This document shows positions 17,287-25,508 of a DNA stretch of 64,000 bases, piece after piece (position 1 is the first letter of the stretch; each line of letters begins with the position of its first letter). Origin of the DNA: an uncultured Verrucomicrobiota bacterium. Lineage in GTDB: Bacteria > Verrucomicrobiota > Verrucomicrobiia > Opitutales > Opitutaceae. The DNA lies in the NCBI GenBank assembly GCA_903876795.1, contig CAIRBK010000008.1, positions 1-64,000 on the forward strand. The letters are read 5' to 3'. Under the pieces are notes generated by a model. That model ran no database searches and was not told the origin of the DNA. It saw only the letters and a program-made list of their open reading frames with translations. The position numbers were made by a program, and so were the translations under genes.

Positions 17287-18000
17287 ATGTCCACCATCAC
17301 CATCGAAGCCGAAGACATCAGCAAAAGCTACGGTCCGGCCAACAACCGCATCCGTGTGCTCAAGGACCTTTCCCTGTCGGTGCACCCGGGTGAACTCACG
17401 CTGTGCGTGGGTCCCTCCGGTTCGGGCAAGAGCACTCTTGTCTCCGCGCTAAGCGGCCTTCTCAACCCCGACACCGGCCGCGTCAAACTGCTCGGCGAGG
17501 ATCTCTGGGCCATGAATGAAAACGAACGCAACGATTTCCGTCTGCGCCACTGCGGCTTTGTGTTCCAGGGCTTTAACCTCTTCGGCGCCCTCACCGCGTT
17601 GGAAAACGTGCTGCTGCCGCTGTCGTTCATGGGCATCCCCGCAATTGAAGCCCGCGAACGCGCCCAGGTCGCGCTCGCAGAAGTCGGTCTTGCCGCCCGC
17701 AGCCACCTGCTCCCGGCGGAGCTTTCCGGCGGCGAGAAACAACGCACCGCCATCGCCCGCGCCATCGCCAAGAATCCCAGCCTGATTTTCGCCGACGAGC
17801 CGACCAGCGCTCTGGACAAAGAAAACGGCCAGCGCGTGGTGGACATCCTGCACCGCTTCGCACGCACCCGCGGTGCGACGATTCTCGGCGTCACCCACGA
17901 TCCGCGTCTGCTCAGCCACGCCGACCGCGTGATCCATCTCGAAGACGGCCTCATCCTGCGCGACACGCGCAACACCGAAACCGCATTTTCCCACCCATGA
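17287..18000 (+). CDS. ABC transporter ATP-binding protein, DevA/LolD/MacB type
   Basis: 237 residues with Walker A GPSGSGKST, the Q-loop in VFQGFNLFGALTALENVLLPL, signature LSGGEKQRTAIARA, Walker B LIFADEP and an H-loop in GVTHDPRLLSHADR. The architecture matches ATPases that drive FtsX-type permeases. Its stop overlaps the start of the adaptor gene as ATGA (17997-18000). It energises the permease encoded just upstream. The substrate is unknown. Confidence 0.93.
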   Translation: MSTITIEAEDISKSYGPANNRIRVLKDLSLSVHPGELTLCVGPSGSGKSTLVSALSGLLNPDTGRVKLLGEDLWAMNENERNDFRLRHCGFVFQGFNLFGALTALENVLLPLSFMGIPAIEARERAQVALAEVGLAARSHLLPAELSGGEKQRTAIARAIAKNPSLIFADEPTSALDKENGQRVVDILHRFARTRGATILGVTHDPRLLSHADRVIHLEDGLILRDTRNTETAFSHP

Positions 18001-18908
18001 ACAAGACCACATTTTACCGGCTTCCGGCCGTTCTTTGCTCCGGACTCCTCTTGATTGGAGCGATCGGATTCCTGTCCGGCTTCTCCGATACCGCACAGGC
18101 CGAGCCCGCCTCGGCGGAAAAAGCCCGCCTCGCTTATGCCCGGGGACGGGTGGACATCGAAGGCGGGCTGATCCGCCTCGCCAGCAGCAACGACGGTCTC
18201 ATCCGGTCCGTGCATGTCGAGGAAGGCGATCGCGTGCGCGCCGGCCAGGTGCTTGCCGTGATCGATGATCGCCAGGCCCGGCTCGCCCTCGCCGTCAACA
18301 CCGCCTCGCTCGCCGAGGCCCGCGCCGCCGTGCAAACCCTGCAAGTGCGCCTCGCCGCCGCCACCCGCGAAGCCGACCGGGTCCGTCCGCTGGCCGCCGC
18401 CGAGGCGACTCCGCGCCGCGAAGCCGATCAGGCCGGGGATCTCGTCGCCCAGTTGCAGGCCGAGCTGAACGCCGCGCTAGCCGCCGTGGTCACGGCCGAA
18501 GCCCGCGTGCAGGCCGACGAATACCAGGTAGACCAGCGTTCCATTCGCGCCCCGCTCGACGGCCGCATCGTCAGACGCACCGCCCGTCCCGGCGACGGCG
18601 TGAGCACGCTCAACGTCACCCCTCTCTTCGTTTTTGCGCCCGACACGCCGCGCATCGTGCGCGCAGATTTGGACGAACGTTTTGTCGATCAGGTCAAGGT
18701 CGGCCAGGCCGCCGAAGTGGTCATCGAAAACGACGGCGCGCGCACCTTGCCCGCGCGGGTTTTGCGCATTGGCGAGGTCTTCGGCATCAAGACCCCGACC
18801 GGCGAGCCCGGCGAGCGTGTGGACCTGCGCGTGGTCGAGTGCGTGCTGTCCATCGAAGACCAAACCGTGCGCCTCGGTCAGCGTGTCATCGTAAGGATTC
18901 AACCATGA
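17997..18908 (+). CDS. Periplasmic adaptor (membrane fusion protein), HlyD/DevB-like
   Basis: 303 residues. An N-terminal signal anchor (AVLCSGLLLIGAIGFLSGF) is followed by a lipoyl half-motif (GLIRSVHVEEGDRVRAGQVLAVID), a long Ala-rich coiled-coil hairpin (about 100-175), the second lipoyl half (SIRAPLDGRIVRRTARPGDGV) and a beta-barrel domain. It bridges the inner-membrane permease and the outer-membrane channel. It is coupled by ATGA overlaps to the ATPase before it and the channel gene after it (18905-18908), which strongly suggests one operon and balanced expression. Confidence 0.88.
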   Translation: MNKTTFYRLPAVLCSGLLLIGAIGFLSGFSDTAQAEPASAEKARLAYARGRVDIEGGLIRLASSNDGLIRSVHVEEGDRVRAGQVLAVIDDRQARLALAVNTASLAEARAAVQTLQVRLAAATREADRVRPLAAAEATPRREADQAGDLVAQLQAELNAALAAVVTAEARVQADEYQVDQRSIRAPLDGRIVRRTARPGDGVSTLNVTPLFVFAPDTPRIVRADLDERFVDQVKVGQAAEVVIENDGARTLPARVLRIGEVFGIKTPTGEPGERVDLRVVECVLSIEDQTVRLGQRVIVRIQP

Positions 18909-20314
18909 GCCGCATCGTCCTCCTCCTCTCCCTTTGCCTTCCTTGGGTCGCCCTCGCCCAACCGGCACCAGCTGAATGGCGGCTGCTGGACGACCCGCAG
19001 CTCGACGGGCTCATCGCCGAGGCGCTCGCCGCCAATCCCGACGTGCGCACCGCCGCCGCCCGTCTCGCCCTCGCCGAGGCCGAATTCGAATCGACGCGCG
19101 CCGCCCGCCGTCCCGAGCTCGGACTTAACGCCGGCGGCGAACGCCGCACCAATTCGCGCAACGCGCGCCGCGATGATCCTTCGCTTAAAAGCCATTCGGC
19201 CAATCTCACCCTGGGCGCGGCCGCGAGCTACGAAGTCGATCTCTGGGGCCGCCTCGCGCAAGCCGCCGAAGCGGGCCGCGCCGAGACGCTGGCCTCCGCC
19301 GCCGACCTCGACGCCGCCCGCCTGAGCATCGCCGCCGAGGTCGCCACCGCTTGGTTTTCTCTCCGTAGCGAACTCTTCGAGACCGACCTGCTCGCCCGCC
19401 ACCAAGCCGCCGCCCGGCAGCAGCTCACCTTGCTTCAGCAACGCCAAAACGCCGGCCTGATCGGAGCCGATGAAATCGCCGCGCAACATTCCTTGCTCGC
19501 CCAACTCGAAGCCGATCAATCCGAGCGCACCCGCCTCCTTGCCGCCTGGCGGCATCGCCTCGCAGCCCTGCTCGGTCAATCAACCGCCACCGAACCACCA
19601 AACGTGGCGACCACCTCTTGGCCGGAATTCTCCACTCCGGACACGCTCACGACAGACTTGATCGCTCGACGTCCCGATGTGCGCGCCGCCTATGCCCGGG
19701 TTACCGCGCGCCAGGCCGGCGTGGGCGCGGCCAAGGCCGCCACCCTGCCGTCGTTGAATCTCACGGCCAACGGATTATTTTCGGGCGACTCGTTACGCGA
19801 TCTGTTGAACAGAGGTTCTCTCGCCGGCTGGCTCGCCGGACAGATCAACCTGCCCTTGTTCGACGGCGGCCGCCGCAAAGCCCGCGTGCGCAGCGCCGAG
19901 GCCGAACTCTCGCTGGTCACGGCCGACTACACTGCGACCACCGTGCGCGCGTTTCAAGAAACCGCCGACGCATTGACGACCGTCGAGACCGCGCGCGACC
20001 GTCTGCACGCCGCGCAGGCCGATCTTGCCGCTCGCAGCCGGCGCCTGTCAGTGACCCAAGCCCGTCTCGAGGCGGGCCTGTCCGACCGGTTCGATTTGCT
20101 CGGCGCGCAAATCAACCGGATCGAGGCCGAACGCGAGGAGGCTCGCGCCCGGCTTAATCAGACTCTCGCCGGCATCGCCCTGGCTCGTTCACTCGCTGCG
20201 GGTTTCGGCTTCGCCGTCACCTCTCCTTCCTCCACCCAACATGAAAAAACACCTGTTCCTCCTGATCGCCTGGCTCATAGCACCGCTAACCGTGTCTTCG
20301 GCGTTGGCCGCTGA
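18905..20314 (+). CDS. Outer-membrane efflux channel, TolC/NodT family
   Basis: 469 residues with a signal peptide (MSRIVLLLSLCLPWVALA) and two repeats of the OEP domain: LIAEALAANPDVRTAAARL, a long coiled-coil, then a second RRPDVRAAYARVTARQAG copy and helices ending near GFGFAV. It forms the trimeric exit duct for the ABC exporter, and could also serve the RND pump at 39177-42350, which has no channel gene of its own. The last 24 codons overlap the start of the next gene in another frame by 74 nt, which is unusual; a late frameshift that lengthens the tail is possible. No lipobox is present. Confidence 0.87.
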   Translation: MSRIVLLLSLCLPWVALAQPAPAEWRLLDDPQLDGLIAEALAANPDVRTAAARLALAEAEFESTRAARRPELGLNAGGERRTNSRNARRDDPSLKSHSANLTLGAAASYEVDLWGRLAQAAEAGRAETLASAADLDAARLSIAAEVATAWFSLRSELFETDLLARHQAAARQQLTLLQQRQNAGLIGADEIAAQHSLLAQLEADQSERTRLLAAWRHRLAALLGQSTATEPPNVATTSWPEFSTPDTLTTDLIARRPDVRAAYARVTARQAGVGAAKAATLPSLNLTANGLFSGDSLRDLLNRGSLAGWLAGQINLPLFDGGRRKARVRSAEAELSLVTADYTATTVRAFQETADALTTVETARDRLHAAQADLAARSRRLSVTQARLEAGLSDRFDLLGAQINRIEAEREEARARLNQTLAGIALARSLAAGFGFAVTSPSSTQHEKTPVPPDRLAHSTANRVFGVGR

Positions 20315-20645
20315 AGGCGGGGAGCCGTTTGCCGAGGTTATTTCGTTTAAGACCAAGCCCAAAGTCTCCGTTGCCAAGTTCACCGAAGCCGTGAAACGCG
20401 CCGACGTCTATCTGGCGAAGCAGCCGGGTTTGCTCTCCAGCCAGTTTCTCGTCGATGAAAACGGCGAGGGACTTTGGATTTTTGTCTGGCGCTCGAAAGC
20501 CGATCAAGAGCGCAGCGACGACCGGGAGCCCGTCGGCGAAGAAGCCGCCGCCAGCGACGCCTTGACCGCACTGCTCATTGAAAAATCTGTCTCCGTAAAA
20601 TCCTACCGCGCCCCGCTCGCCGTCTCGGCGGAGCGCGCCAAATGA
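20241..20645 (+). CDS. Small secreted protein, possibly dimeric alpha/beta-barrel (ABM-like)
   Basis: 134 residues with a clear signal peptide (MKKHLFLLIAWLIAPLTVSS, cleavage near ALA-AEG). The mature part (EVISFKTKPKVSVAKFTEAV, then FLVDENGEGLWIFVWRSKAD) has the strand-helix order of antibiotic-monooxygenase-like ferredoxin folds, though similarity is weak. Members of that fold bind or modify small molecules, but no catalytic residue can be named. It overlaps the channel gene and precedes the histidine kinase gene, so it may sense or handle the exported compound. That link is inference. Confidence 0.65.
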   Translation: MKKHLFLLIAWLIAPLTVSSALAAEGGEPFAEVISFKTKPKVSVAKFTEAVKRADVYLAKQPGLLSSQFLVDENGEGLWIFVWRSKADQERSDDREPVGEEAAASDALTALLIEKSVSVKSYRAPLAVSAERAK

Positions 20646-20699
20646 GGCTCGCGGCGCAAGCTCCGACTCCGGCAATCTGATCCGCACCAGTCGTCCATA

Positions 20700-21821
20700 A
20701 TGGCCTCCGTCATTCATCTGCCGTCCACGTCCGCCACCCATCCGCTGCGTCGTCGCTGGCTGGGCACCCGCGCTTATTGGTTGTGCCAGCTGGCCGGCTG
20801 GGGGGGGCTCTTGGTGATTTTTTTCGCCCCGCTGCCTTTTCGCGTTCATAACACGGGAACGGAGTTTTGGTATTACGGATTTCTTTGCGCGACCGGACTG
20901 GCCCTGTCCCATCTTCTGCGCGTTCTCGTTCTCTGCCAACTTGAGCGAGCCCGCTCATGGGTGAACCTCACTTTGCGTCTGGTGCCTTGGGTGCTCGTTG
21001 TCTCGTCCGCCCACCTTGGCCCAATTTTGTGGCTGATGTTTTGCCTCATGTCGCCGAATGCGCCAGGCTCCGACTCGGAGGCCGAATCGTTTGCCGCCAT
21101 CTACCTGGATAACCTCAACCTCTCGTTCCCCCTGTTTGTTATCTGGACCGGCTTCTATCTCGGTCTGCGTTATTACCGCCAATACCAGCTTGCCGTGGTC
21201 GAGCGACTTCAGCTCGACGCCGCGGTCAAGGACGCCGACCTGCGCGCCCTGAAGGCCCAGCTAAATCCCCACTTTCTTTTCAACAGTCTTAATTCCCTGC
21301 GCGCCCTCATCCCCCGCGACCTGGAGCGGCCGCGCGAAGCCATCACGCTGCTTTCCGACTTGTTGCGCGCGTCGCTCACGCTGGGCCAGGACGAGATTGT
21401 GCCGCTCTCCCGCGAACTGGACGCGGTGGACAATTACCTCGCGCTCGAGAGCCTGCGTTTCGAGGACCGTCTCCGCGTGCGCCGGGCCATTCAAACGGCC
21501 GCGCTCGCTCATCCCGTGCCGCCGTTTCTCGTGCAGACCCTCGTGGAGAACGCGCTTAAACACGGGCTCGCCCCACGCGAGTCGGGCGGTGAAATCACCC
21601 TCGAAGCCTTCGTGCGCGCGGGCATGCTGCACATCCGCGTGTCCAACCCCGGCACGCTTGGCCGCCAGACCGCAGGCACGGGTCTTGGTCTTAAAAACAG
21701 TCGTGCGCGGCTCGCGTTGTTGTTCGGGCCGGACGCGTTCCTCGGCTTGCGCCAAGTCGCCGACGACATCATTGAAGCCGAGGCGATCATACCTGCACTG
21801 CCCCGCCCTGCCACCTCATGA
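20700..21821 (+). CDS. Sensor histidine kinase, LytS/YehU type
   Basis: 373 residues. Four hydrophobic segments fill the first 160 residues, followed by the His_kinase domain with LNPHFLFNSLNSLRALI (His191 is the phosphorylation site) and an ATPase domain with VENALKHGL and GTGLGLKNSRARL. These membrane kinases pair with LytTR response regulators, and exactly such a gene follows with an ATGA overlap at 21818-21821. The large N-terminal membrane region is the likely sensor. Position downstream of the exporter operon suggests it senses the exported compound or envelope stress. Confidence 0.9.
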   Translation: MASVIHLPSTSATHPLRRRWLGTRAYWLCQLAGWGGLLVIFFAPLPFRVHNTGTEFWYYGFLCATGLALSHLLRVLVLCQLERARSWVNLTLRLVPWVLVVSSAHLGPILWLMFCLMSPNAPGSDSEAESFAAIYLDNLNLSFPLFVIWTGFYLGLRYYRQYQLAVVERLQLDAAVKDADLRALKAQLNPHFLFNSLNSLRALIPRDLERPREAITLLSDLLRASLTLGQDEIVPLSRELDAVDNYLALESLRFEDRLRVRRAIQTAALAHPVPPFLVQTLVENALKHGLAPRESGGEITLEAFVRAGMLHIRVSNPGTLGRQTAGTGLGLKNSRARLALLFGPDAFLGLRQVADDIIEAEAIIPALPRPATS

Positions 21822-22555
21822 AAGCTTTGATTATCGATGACGAGCGCCTCGCGCGCGCCGAGCTTCGTGTTTTGCTCGCCGCGTTTCCCGAGGTCGAGAT
21901 CGCGGGCGAGGCCGCGAACGCCAGCGAGGCGCTCAAGCTCATACCCAAACTCGCGCCCGACCTGGTCTTTCTCGACATTGAGATGCCCGGTCGCAGCGGC
22001 TTCGACCTGCTTGACGCCTTGCCCGCGCCGCACCCGCGCATCGTCTTTGTGACCGCTTACAACGAATTCGCCATGCGCGCCTTCGAGGTCAACGCGCTCG
22101 ATTATCTCATGAAACCGGTCCATCCCGCGCGACTTGCCACCGCTCTGGAGCGGATGAGCTCCCGTGTTGCCGCCCCGTCCGCGACGACGGAAGCCGCCGC
22201 CGAGCCGGTGGGCGCACCGCTGCGGGAGGACGACCAGGTGTTCGTGCGCGACGGCGATCGCTGCTGGTTCATCCCCGTGCGCGAACTCCGCCTGCTCGAA
22301 TCCGAGGGCAACCACACGCGTCTCCACTTCCGCGACCAGCGCGCCCTTCTTTACCGCACGCTCGGCTCGATGGAGGCCCGCCTGCCCGCGTCGCTTTTCG
22401 TGCGCGCCAATCGCGCGCAGCTCGTCAACCGCACGTTTGTGGAAGCCATCGAACCATGGTTCAGCGGCGGCCTGAAAGCCACGCTGCGGGGTGGCGGTGA
22501 AGTGGAGTTCTCCCGCCGCCAGGCGCAGGTTTTCCGGGATCGACTTGGCCTATAG
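21818..22555 (+). CDS. Response regulator with LytTR DNA-binding domain
   Basis: 245 residues. The receiver domain has the acidic pair after MKALIIDDER, the phospho-acceptor Asp53 in LVFLDIEMPG, a Thr in FVTAYNEF and Lys in YLMKPVHPARL. The C-terminal LytTR domain contains LLESEGNHTRLHF, RTLGSMEARLP and FVRANRAQLVNR. It binds DNA as a dimer at imperfect repeats, usually near its own operon. It is translationally coupled to the kinase gene. I could not pick out a credible pair of direct repeats upstream of the exporter. Confidence 0.92.
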   Translation: MKALIIDDERLARAELRVLLAAFPEVEIAGEAANASEALKLIPKLAPDLVFLDIEMPGRSGFDLLDALPAPHPRIVFVTAYNEFAMRAFEVNALDYLMKPVHPARLATALERMSSRVAAPSATTEAAAEPVGAPLREDDQVFVRDGDRCWFIPVRELRLLESEGNHTRLHFRDQRALLYRTLGSMEARLPASLFVRANRAQLVNRTFVEAIEPWFSGGLKATLRGGGEVEFSRRQAQVFRDRLGL

Positions 22556-22575
22556 CCGGGATTGCCGCGCCTTGG

Positions 22576-23316
22576 TCAACGACGCAGCAGCAGGCCGTAG
22601 GGCAACCACACGTCCACTTCGTCATCGTTGACCGCCCAGGCGCGCAACGATGATTCCAAGCCGGAAATCTCCAGGCCGCCTGTCGCCGCTAAATCCGATC
22701 TCAGACGCTCGGCTTCGTCGGCAATGGCTCCCAGCAGGGCTTTGCGCACCTCCGCCGTGCCCTCGACCGCCAAAAGCGGTGCGCCCAGCACATACTCTGC
22801 CTTGCCCGGCGGCTTTACGGCAGCGAGGCGCACCTGCATGTCTTGATAAGCCTCGATCAGCGGGCGGTTCGCCGTTTTCGACTCGTAGATACCCATGTAC
22901 GCCGTGGTGAAAAATGCTTCCGGCCCGCCGCCCTCGCTTCGCTCGAATACCCCGTCGGCTCCCGCCATGCCTGCACCGATCTCCACGGTTTTGCCAAATA
23001 TCCCCTGCTTGTTCGCAATCGCCACTGCGGCCAATCGACCGCTCTCCAATCGTGTGCCGGCCACGCGCGAGAAACTATCCTGCAACACTCGGCGCGCCCG
23101 AACCAACTCGTCCGACGCGGCGCGGGGCTCTTTTTGCCGTGTAATGATGCGCACCGGGAAAAACAGATGATCGGCCCGCACGCGCCGCATAACCAGCACC
23201 TCGGGCTGCTGATCGCCTGCAACCAGCCCGCTGGCCGGCCACGCAGTCCCCTCCTGTGCGGCAACCGTAGCGATTAAAAAACATCCCCACGTCCAAAACA
23301 TTAAAAGTGATTTCAT
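22576..23316 (-). CDS. Hypothetical secreted protein
   Basis: 246 residues with a signal peptide (MKSLLMFWTWGCFLIATVAA). The mature part alternates basic and hydrophobic segments (VLVMRRVRADHLFFPVRI, RLAAVAIANKQGIFGKTVEI) and includes a stretch EGTAEVRKALLGAIADEAE. The pattern is faintly like SIMPL/DUF541 proteins but is not convincing, so I leave it unnamed. It is convergent with the LytTR gene and divergent from the lytic transglycosylase gene, so it is a single-gene unit. Confidence 0.65.
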   Translation of the reverse strand: MKSLLMFWTWGCFLIATVAAQEGTAWPASGLVAGDQQPEVLVMRRVRADHLFFPVRIITRQKEPRAASDELVRARRVLQDSFSRVAGTRLESGRLAAVAIANKQGIFGKTVEIGAGMAGADGVFERSEGGGPEAFFTTAYMGIYESKTANRPLIEAYQDMQVRLAAVKPPGKAEYVLGAPLLAVEGTAEVRKALLGAIADEAERLRSDLAATGGLEISGLESSLRAWAVNDDEVDVWLPYGLLLRR

Positions 23317-23454
23317 GAAGCCGAGTCTGATCCTGAAACGTCCGGCTTCGATGCGAACTCCACAGGCGGAATTTTTACCGAACGAACGGTTGTTTCAACC
23401 GATCAAACGGGCTTTCCACGGGACGTGAAGGGCGGCGAGCAAGGGAGCCCCACC

Positions 23455-23482
23455 GTAACCAAGTGGCGCCCCGACTGTCTAA
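23455..23482 (+). promoter_or_regulatory. Putative ECF-type promoter of the lytic transglycosylase gene
   Basis: GTAACC (23455-23460) and GTCTAA (23477-23482) are separated by 16 nt and lie just before the ATG at 23489. The -35 element equals that of the putative sigma promoter at 50173-50199. The hexamers are short, so chance matches in 64 kb are expected; treat as a candidate. Confidence 0.3.
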
Positions 23483-23488
23483 TGCGCC

Positions 23489-24457
23489 ATGCACCCGCGC
23501 GTCCTGCTCGTTCCCGTCTTCGCCCTGCCCGCCGCCATCGCGCTGGGGACTGCGATCGCCCAGTTGCCCCTGCCCGAGGAGGCTCACCCTCCGGAAGCCG
23601 GGGACAACGACGCGTTTGGATTCACGCGGTCCACCGTCGAAATCTACCACCTGTCTGGATATGAGGCATCCTTCACCCCGTTCGTGGGAGAATTCCCTGA
23701 CTTCGAGATTTTTACGGCATCCCTGTCGCTTGACGAAACCGCGACAGCCCAAGGCATCCCCGCGTTAAACACACGAGGCCACACCCTTGCGGCCACCGCA
23801 CTGGACAACGACGACGAAGCTCGATGGGTGCGGCTCTACGAACGCTTCGACCAGCCCCCCATCCCGGTGACGAGCCTGGTCGTGTATCCCCGGAAATTCT
23901 TCCGCATTGAGGCACGGATACCGCAGTCGGCGCACATACCCCTCTATCACTTTTGGGTTGAGCTCCTGCGCAACAGTCCGCCCCCGAGGCGCGCCCGCGC
24001 CTATCTGCCGACGCTCAAAAAGATCTTCGCCGACGAGGGTGTGCCGGAGGCGTTCGTCTGGCTGGCCGAGGCTGAGTCGATGTTTGATCCGGGCGCCCGC
24101 AGTGCGGCCGGGGCCCTCGGCTTGTTTCAACTCATGCCCGCCACCGCCCGCGAACACGGACTGCGGGTGCGGCCACACGACGAGCGCATAAACCCCCGGA
24201 AAAACGCCCGAGCCGCAGCCATCCACCTGCGGGAGCTGCACGAGGAGTTCGCCTCATGGCCTCTGGCCCTGGCCGCCTACAACGCCGGCAAGAGCTGCGT
24301 GCGCCGCAGCCTCCAGACCGGCGACGCCCGCACCTTTGCCGAGATCGCCGACGAACTGCCGATGGAGACACGCCTTTATGTTCCCCGGGTGCTGGCCACC
24401 CTGGCTGTCCGCGAAGGGATCGATCCGGTGCGGCTGGCGGCGCTTTCACACCGTTGA
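23489..24457 (+). CDS. Lytic transglycosylase (SLT domain)
   Basis: 322 residues, exported (MHPRVLLVPVFALPAAIALG). The N-terminal 190 residues are unlike known enzymes. The C-terminal SLT domain has the catalytic Glu in FVWLAEAESMFDPGARSAAGALGLFQLMP, followed by LALAAYNAGKSCVRR. It cleaves peptidoglycan glycan strands with formation of 1,6-anhydro-MurNAc, in the periplasm, as MltD and Slt do. No LysM domain is present. A candidate ECF-sigma promoter lies just upstream. Confidence 0.88.
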   Translation: MHPRVLLVPVFALPAAIALGTAIAQLPLPEEAHPPEAGDNDAFGFTRSTVEIYHLSGYEASFTPFVGEFPDFEIFTASLSLDETATAQGIPALNTRGHTLAATALDNDDEARWVRLYERFDQPPIPVTSLVVYPRKFFRIEARIPQSAHIPLYHFWVELLRNSPPPRRARAYLPTLKKIFADEGVPEAFVWLAEAESMFDPGARSAAGALGLFQLMPATAREHGLRVRPHDERINPRKNARAAAIHLRELHEEFASWPLALAAYNAGKSCVRRSLQTGDARTFAEIADELPMETRLYVPRVLATLAVREGIDPVRLAALSHR

Positions 24458-24548
24458 CGGATTGATAAAAAAGTAAATCTCCACCGAAGCCGCCCGGCGC
24501 GTTGAAAAAGACCTCGCGCCGGCATCGCAGGTGCTTTCGCTCGGTTGC

Positions 24549-25508
24549 ATGGGTTTTCTCGGTCGCCTGTTCGGTCAACGCATAGAAACCGCCCCGTCCG
24601 GCGTGTTCCCCGTCCTGCCGTCGGGCGCGCTGCCTTCGGGACCGCACGCCGCCGGAGCACCCGCGACCGGGGAGATCTCGCTGGTGAGCGTCTCAAAGCC
24701 CGCGTGGAGCTACGGTCTGGAATCCCTTCCCGGGCTGCTGCCCCCCAAAAACGGAGCGGCCCGGCGCATCGCCTTCGCGCAACTGGCCACGCCCGGGCTG
24801 GCCGATCTGCGCGAACGCCTCGCGGGCCCCGAGGACGACCTGGGACGCTTCGCGCGCGGGTTTCCCGCCTGGCTGGCCGAGACCTTGTATTTTTCAGATC
24901 GCTACGCTCCCATCTCGGTGGCCGCCGTGCTCGACTCTTCCCGCCACGTGCTGCTGCCGGAACCATGGTCACCGGCCAACATCCGCCAATTGGTCGACAC
25001 CTCGCAGGACGGCTTGGACTACGTCGTCACCGGCACCCTGGCCGAGACCTCCGGCGGCGGACGCACGCTCGTCCTGAGCCTTTGGGACATCGCCCGCTTC
25101 GAGGAACGCAAGGCATGGTCGCTGCGTTGGCGGCCGGAGACTGCCGACGACGAGCTGGCGTCGTTCCATCAGCACTTCCGCCTTTTTATGGAGTGGAGCC
25201 CGTGTCCGGCCGGCGCGGGAATCGAATACGTTCCCACCCGCCATCCGTCGGCCTGGGTGCGGACGCTGGGAACCTGCACATCGCTGCTCCTCGCCGAAAA
25301 AGGCACACTCTCCCGCGAATCAATCGAGTTCAAGGCCGACATGCTCAACCTGGTCGCCGAACTGGCCGTGACCGGAGAAACCGCATCGCTCGCTTGGCTC
25401 ACCCTGAGCGCACGCGCCCGAAGCCTGGGCCTGGTTTCCGAACTGGCTCCCGTGCAATTGTTGCCGACCGCGATCGTCAAAGCCGCCTCGGCCTTGAGCC
25501 GGAACTAG
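24549..25508 (+). CDS. Hypothetical protein
   Basis: 319 residues, start at MGFLGRLFGQRI; a GTG at 24531 would add six residues. No signal peptide or membrane segment. The centre has long hydrophobic-polar segments (LDYVVTGTLAETSGGGRTLVLSLWDI, and FEERKAWSLRWRPETADDELA). The pattern recalls a two-domain soluble protein that binds a partner, but I do not recognise it. It is convergent with rlmN, sharing four bases at the stop codons, and stands 91 nt after the lytic transglycosylase gene on the same strand. Confidence 0.7.
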   Translation: MGFLGRLFGQRIETAPSGVFPVLPSGALPSGPHAAGAPATGEISLVSVSKPAWSYGLESLPGLLPPKNGAARRIAFAQLATPGLADLRERLAGPEDDLGRFARGFPAWLAETLYFSDRYAPISVAAVLDSSRHVLLPEPWSPANIRQLVDTSQDGLDYVVTGTLAETSGGGRTLVLSLWDIARFEERKAWSLRWRPETADDELASFHQHFRLFMEWSPCPAGAGIEYVPTRHPSAWVRTLGTCTSLLLAEKGTLSRESIEFKADMLNLVAELAVTGETASLAWLTLSARARSLGLVSELAPVQLLPTAIVKAASALSRN

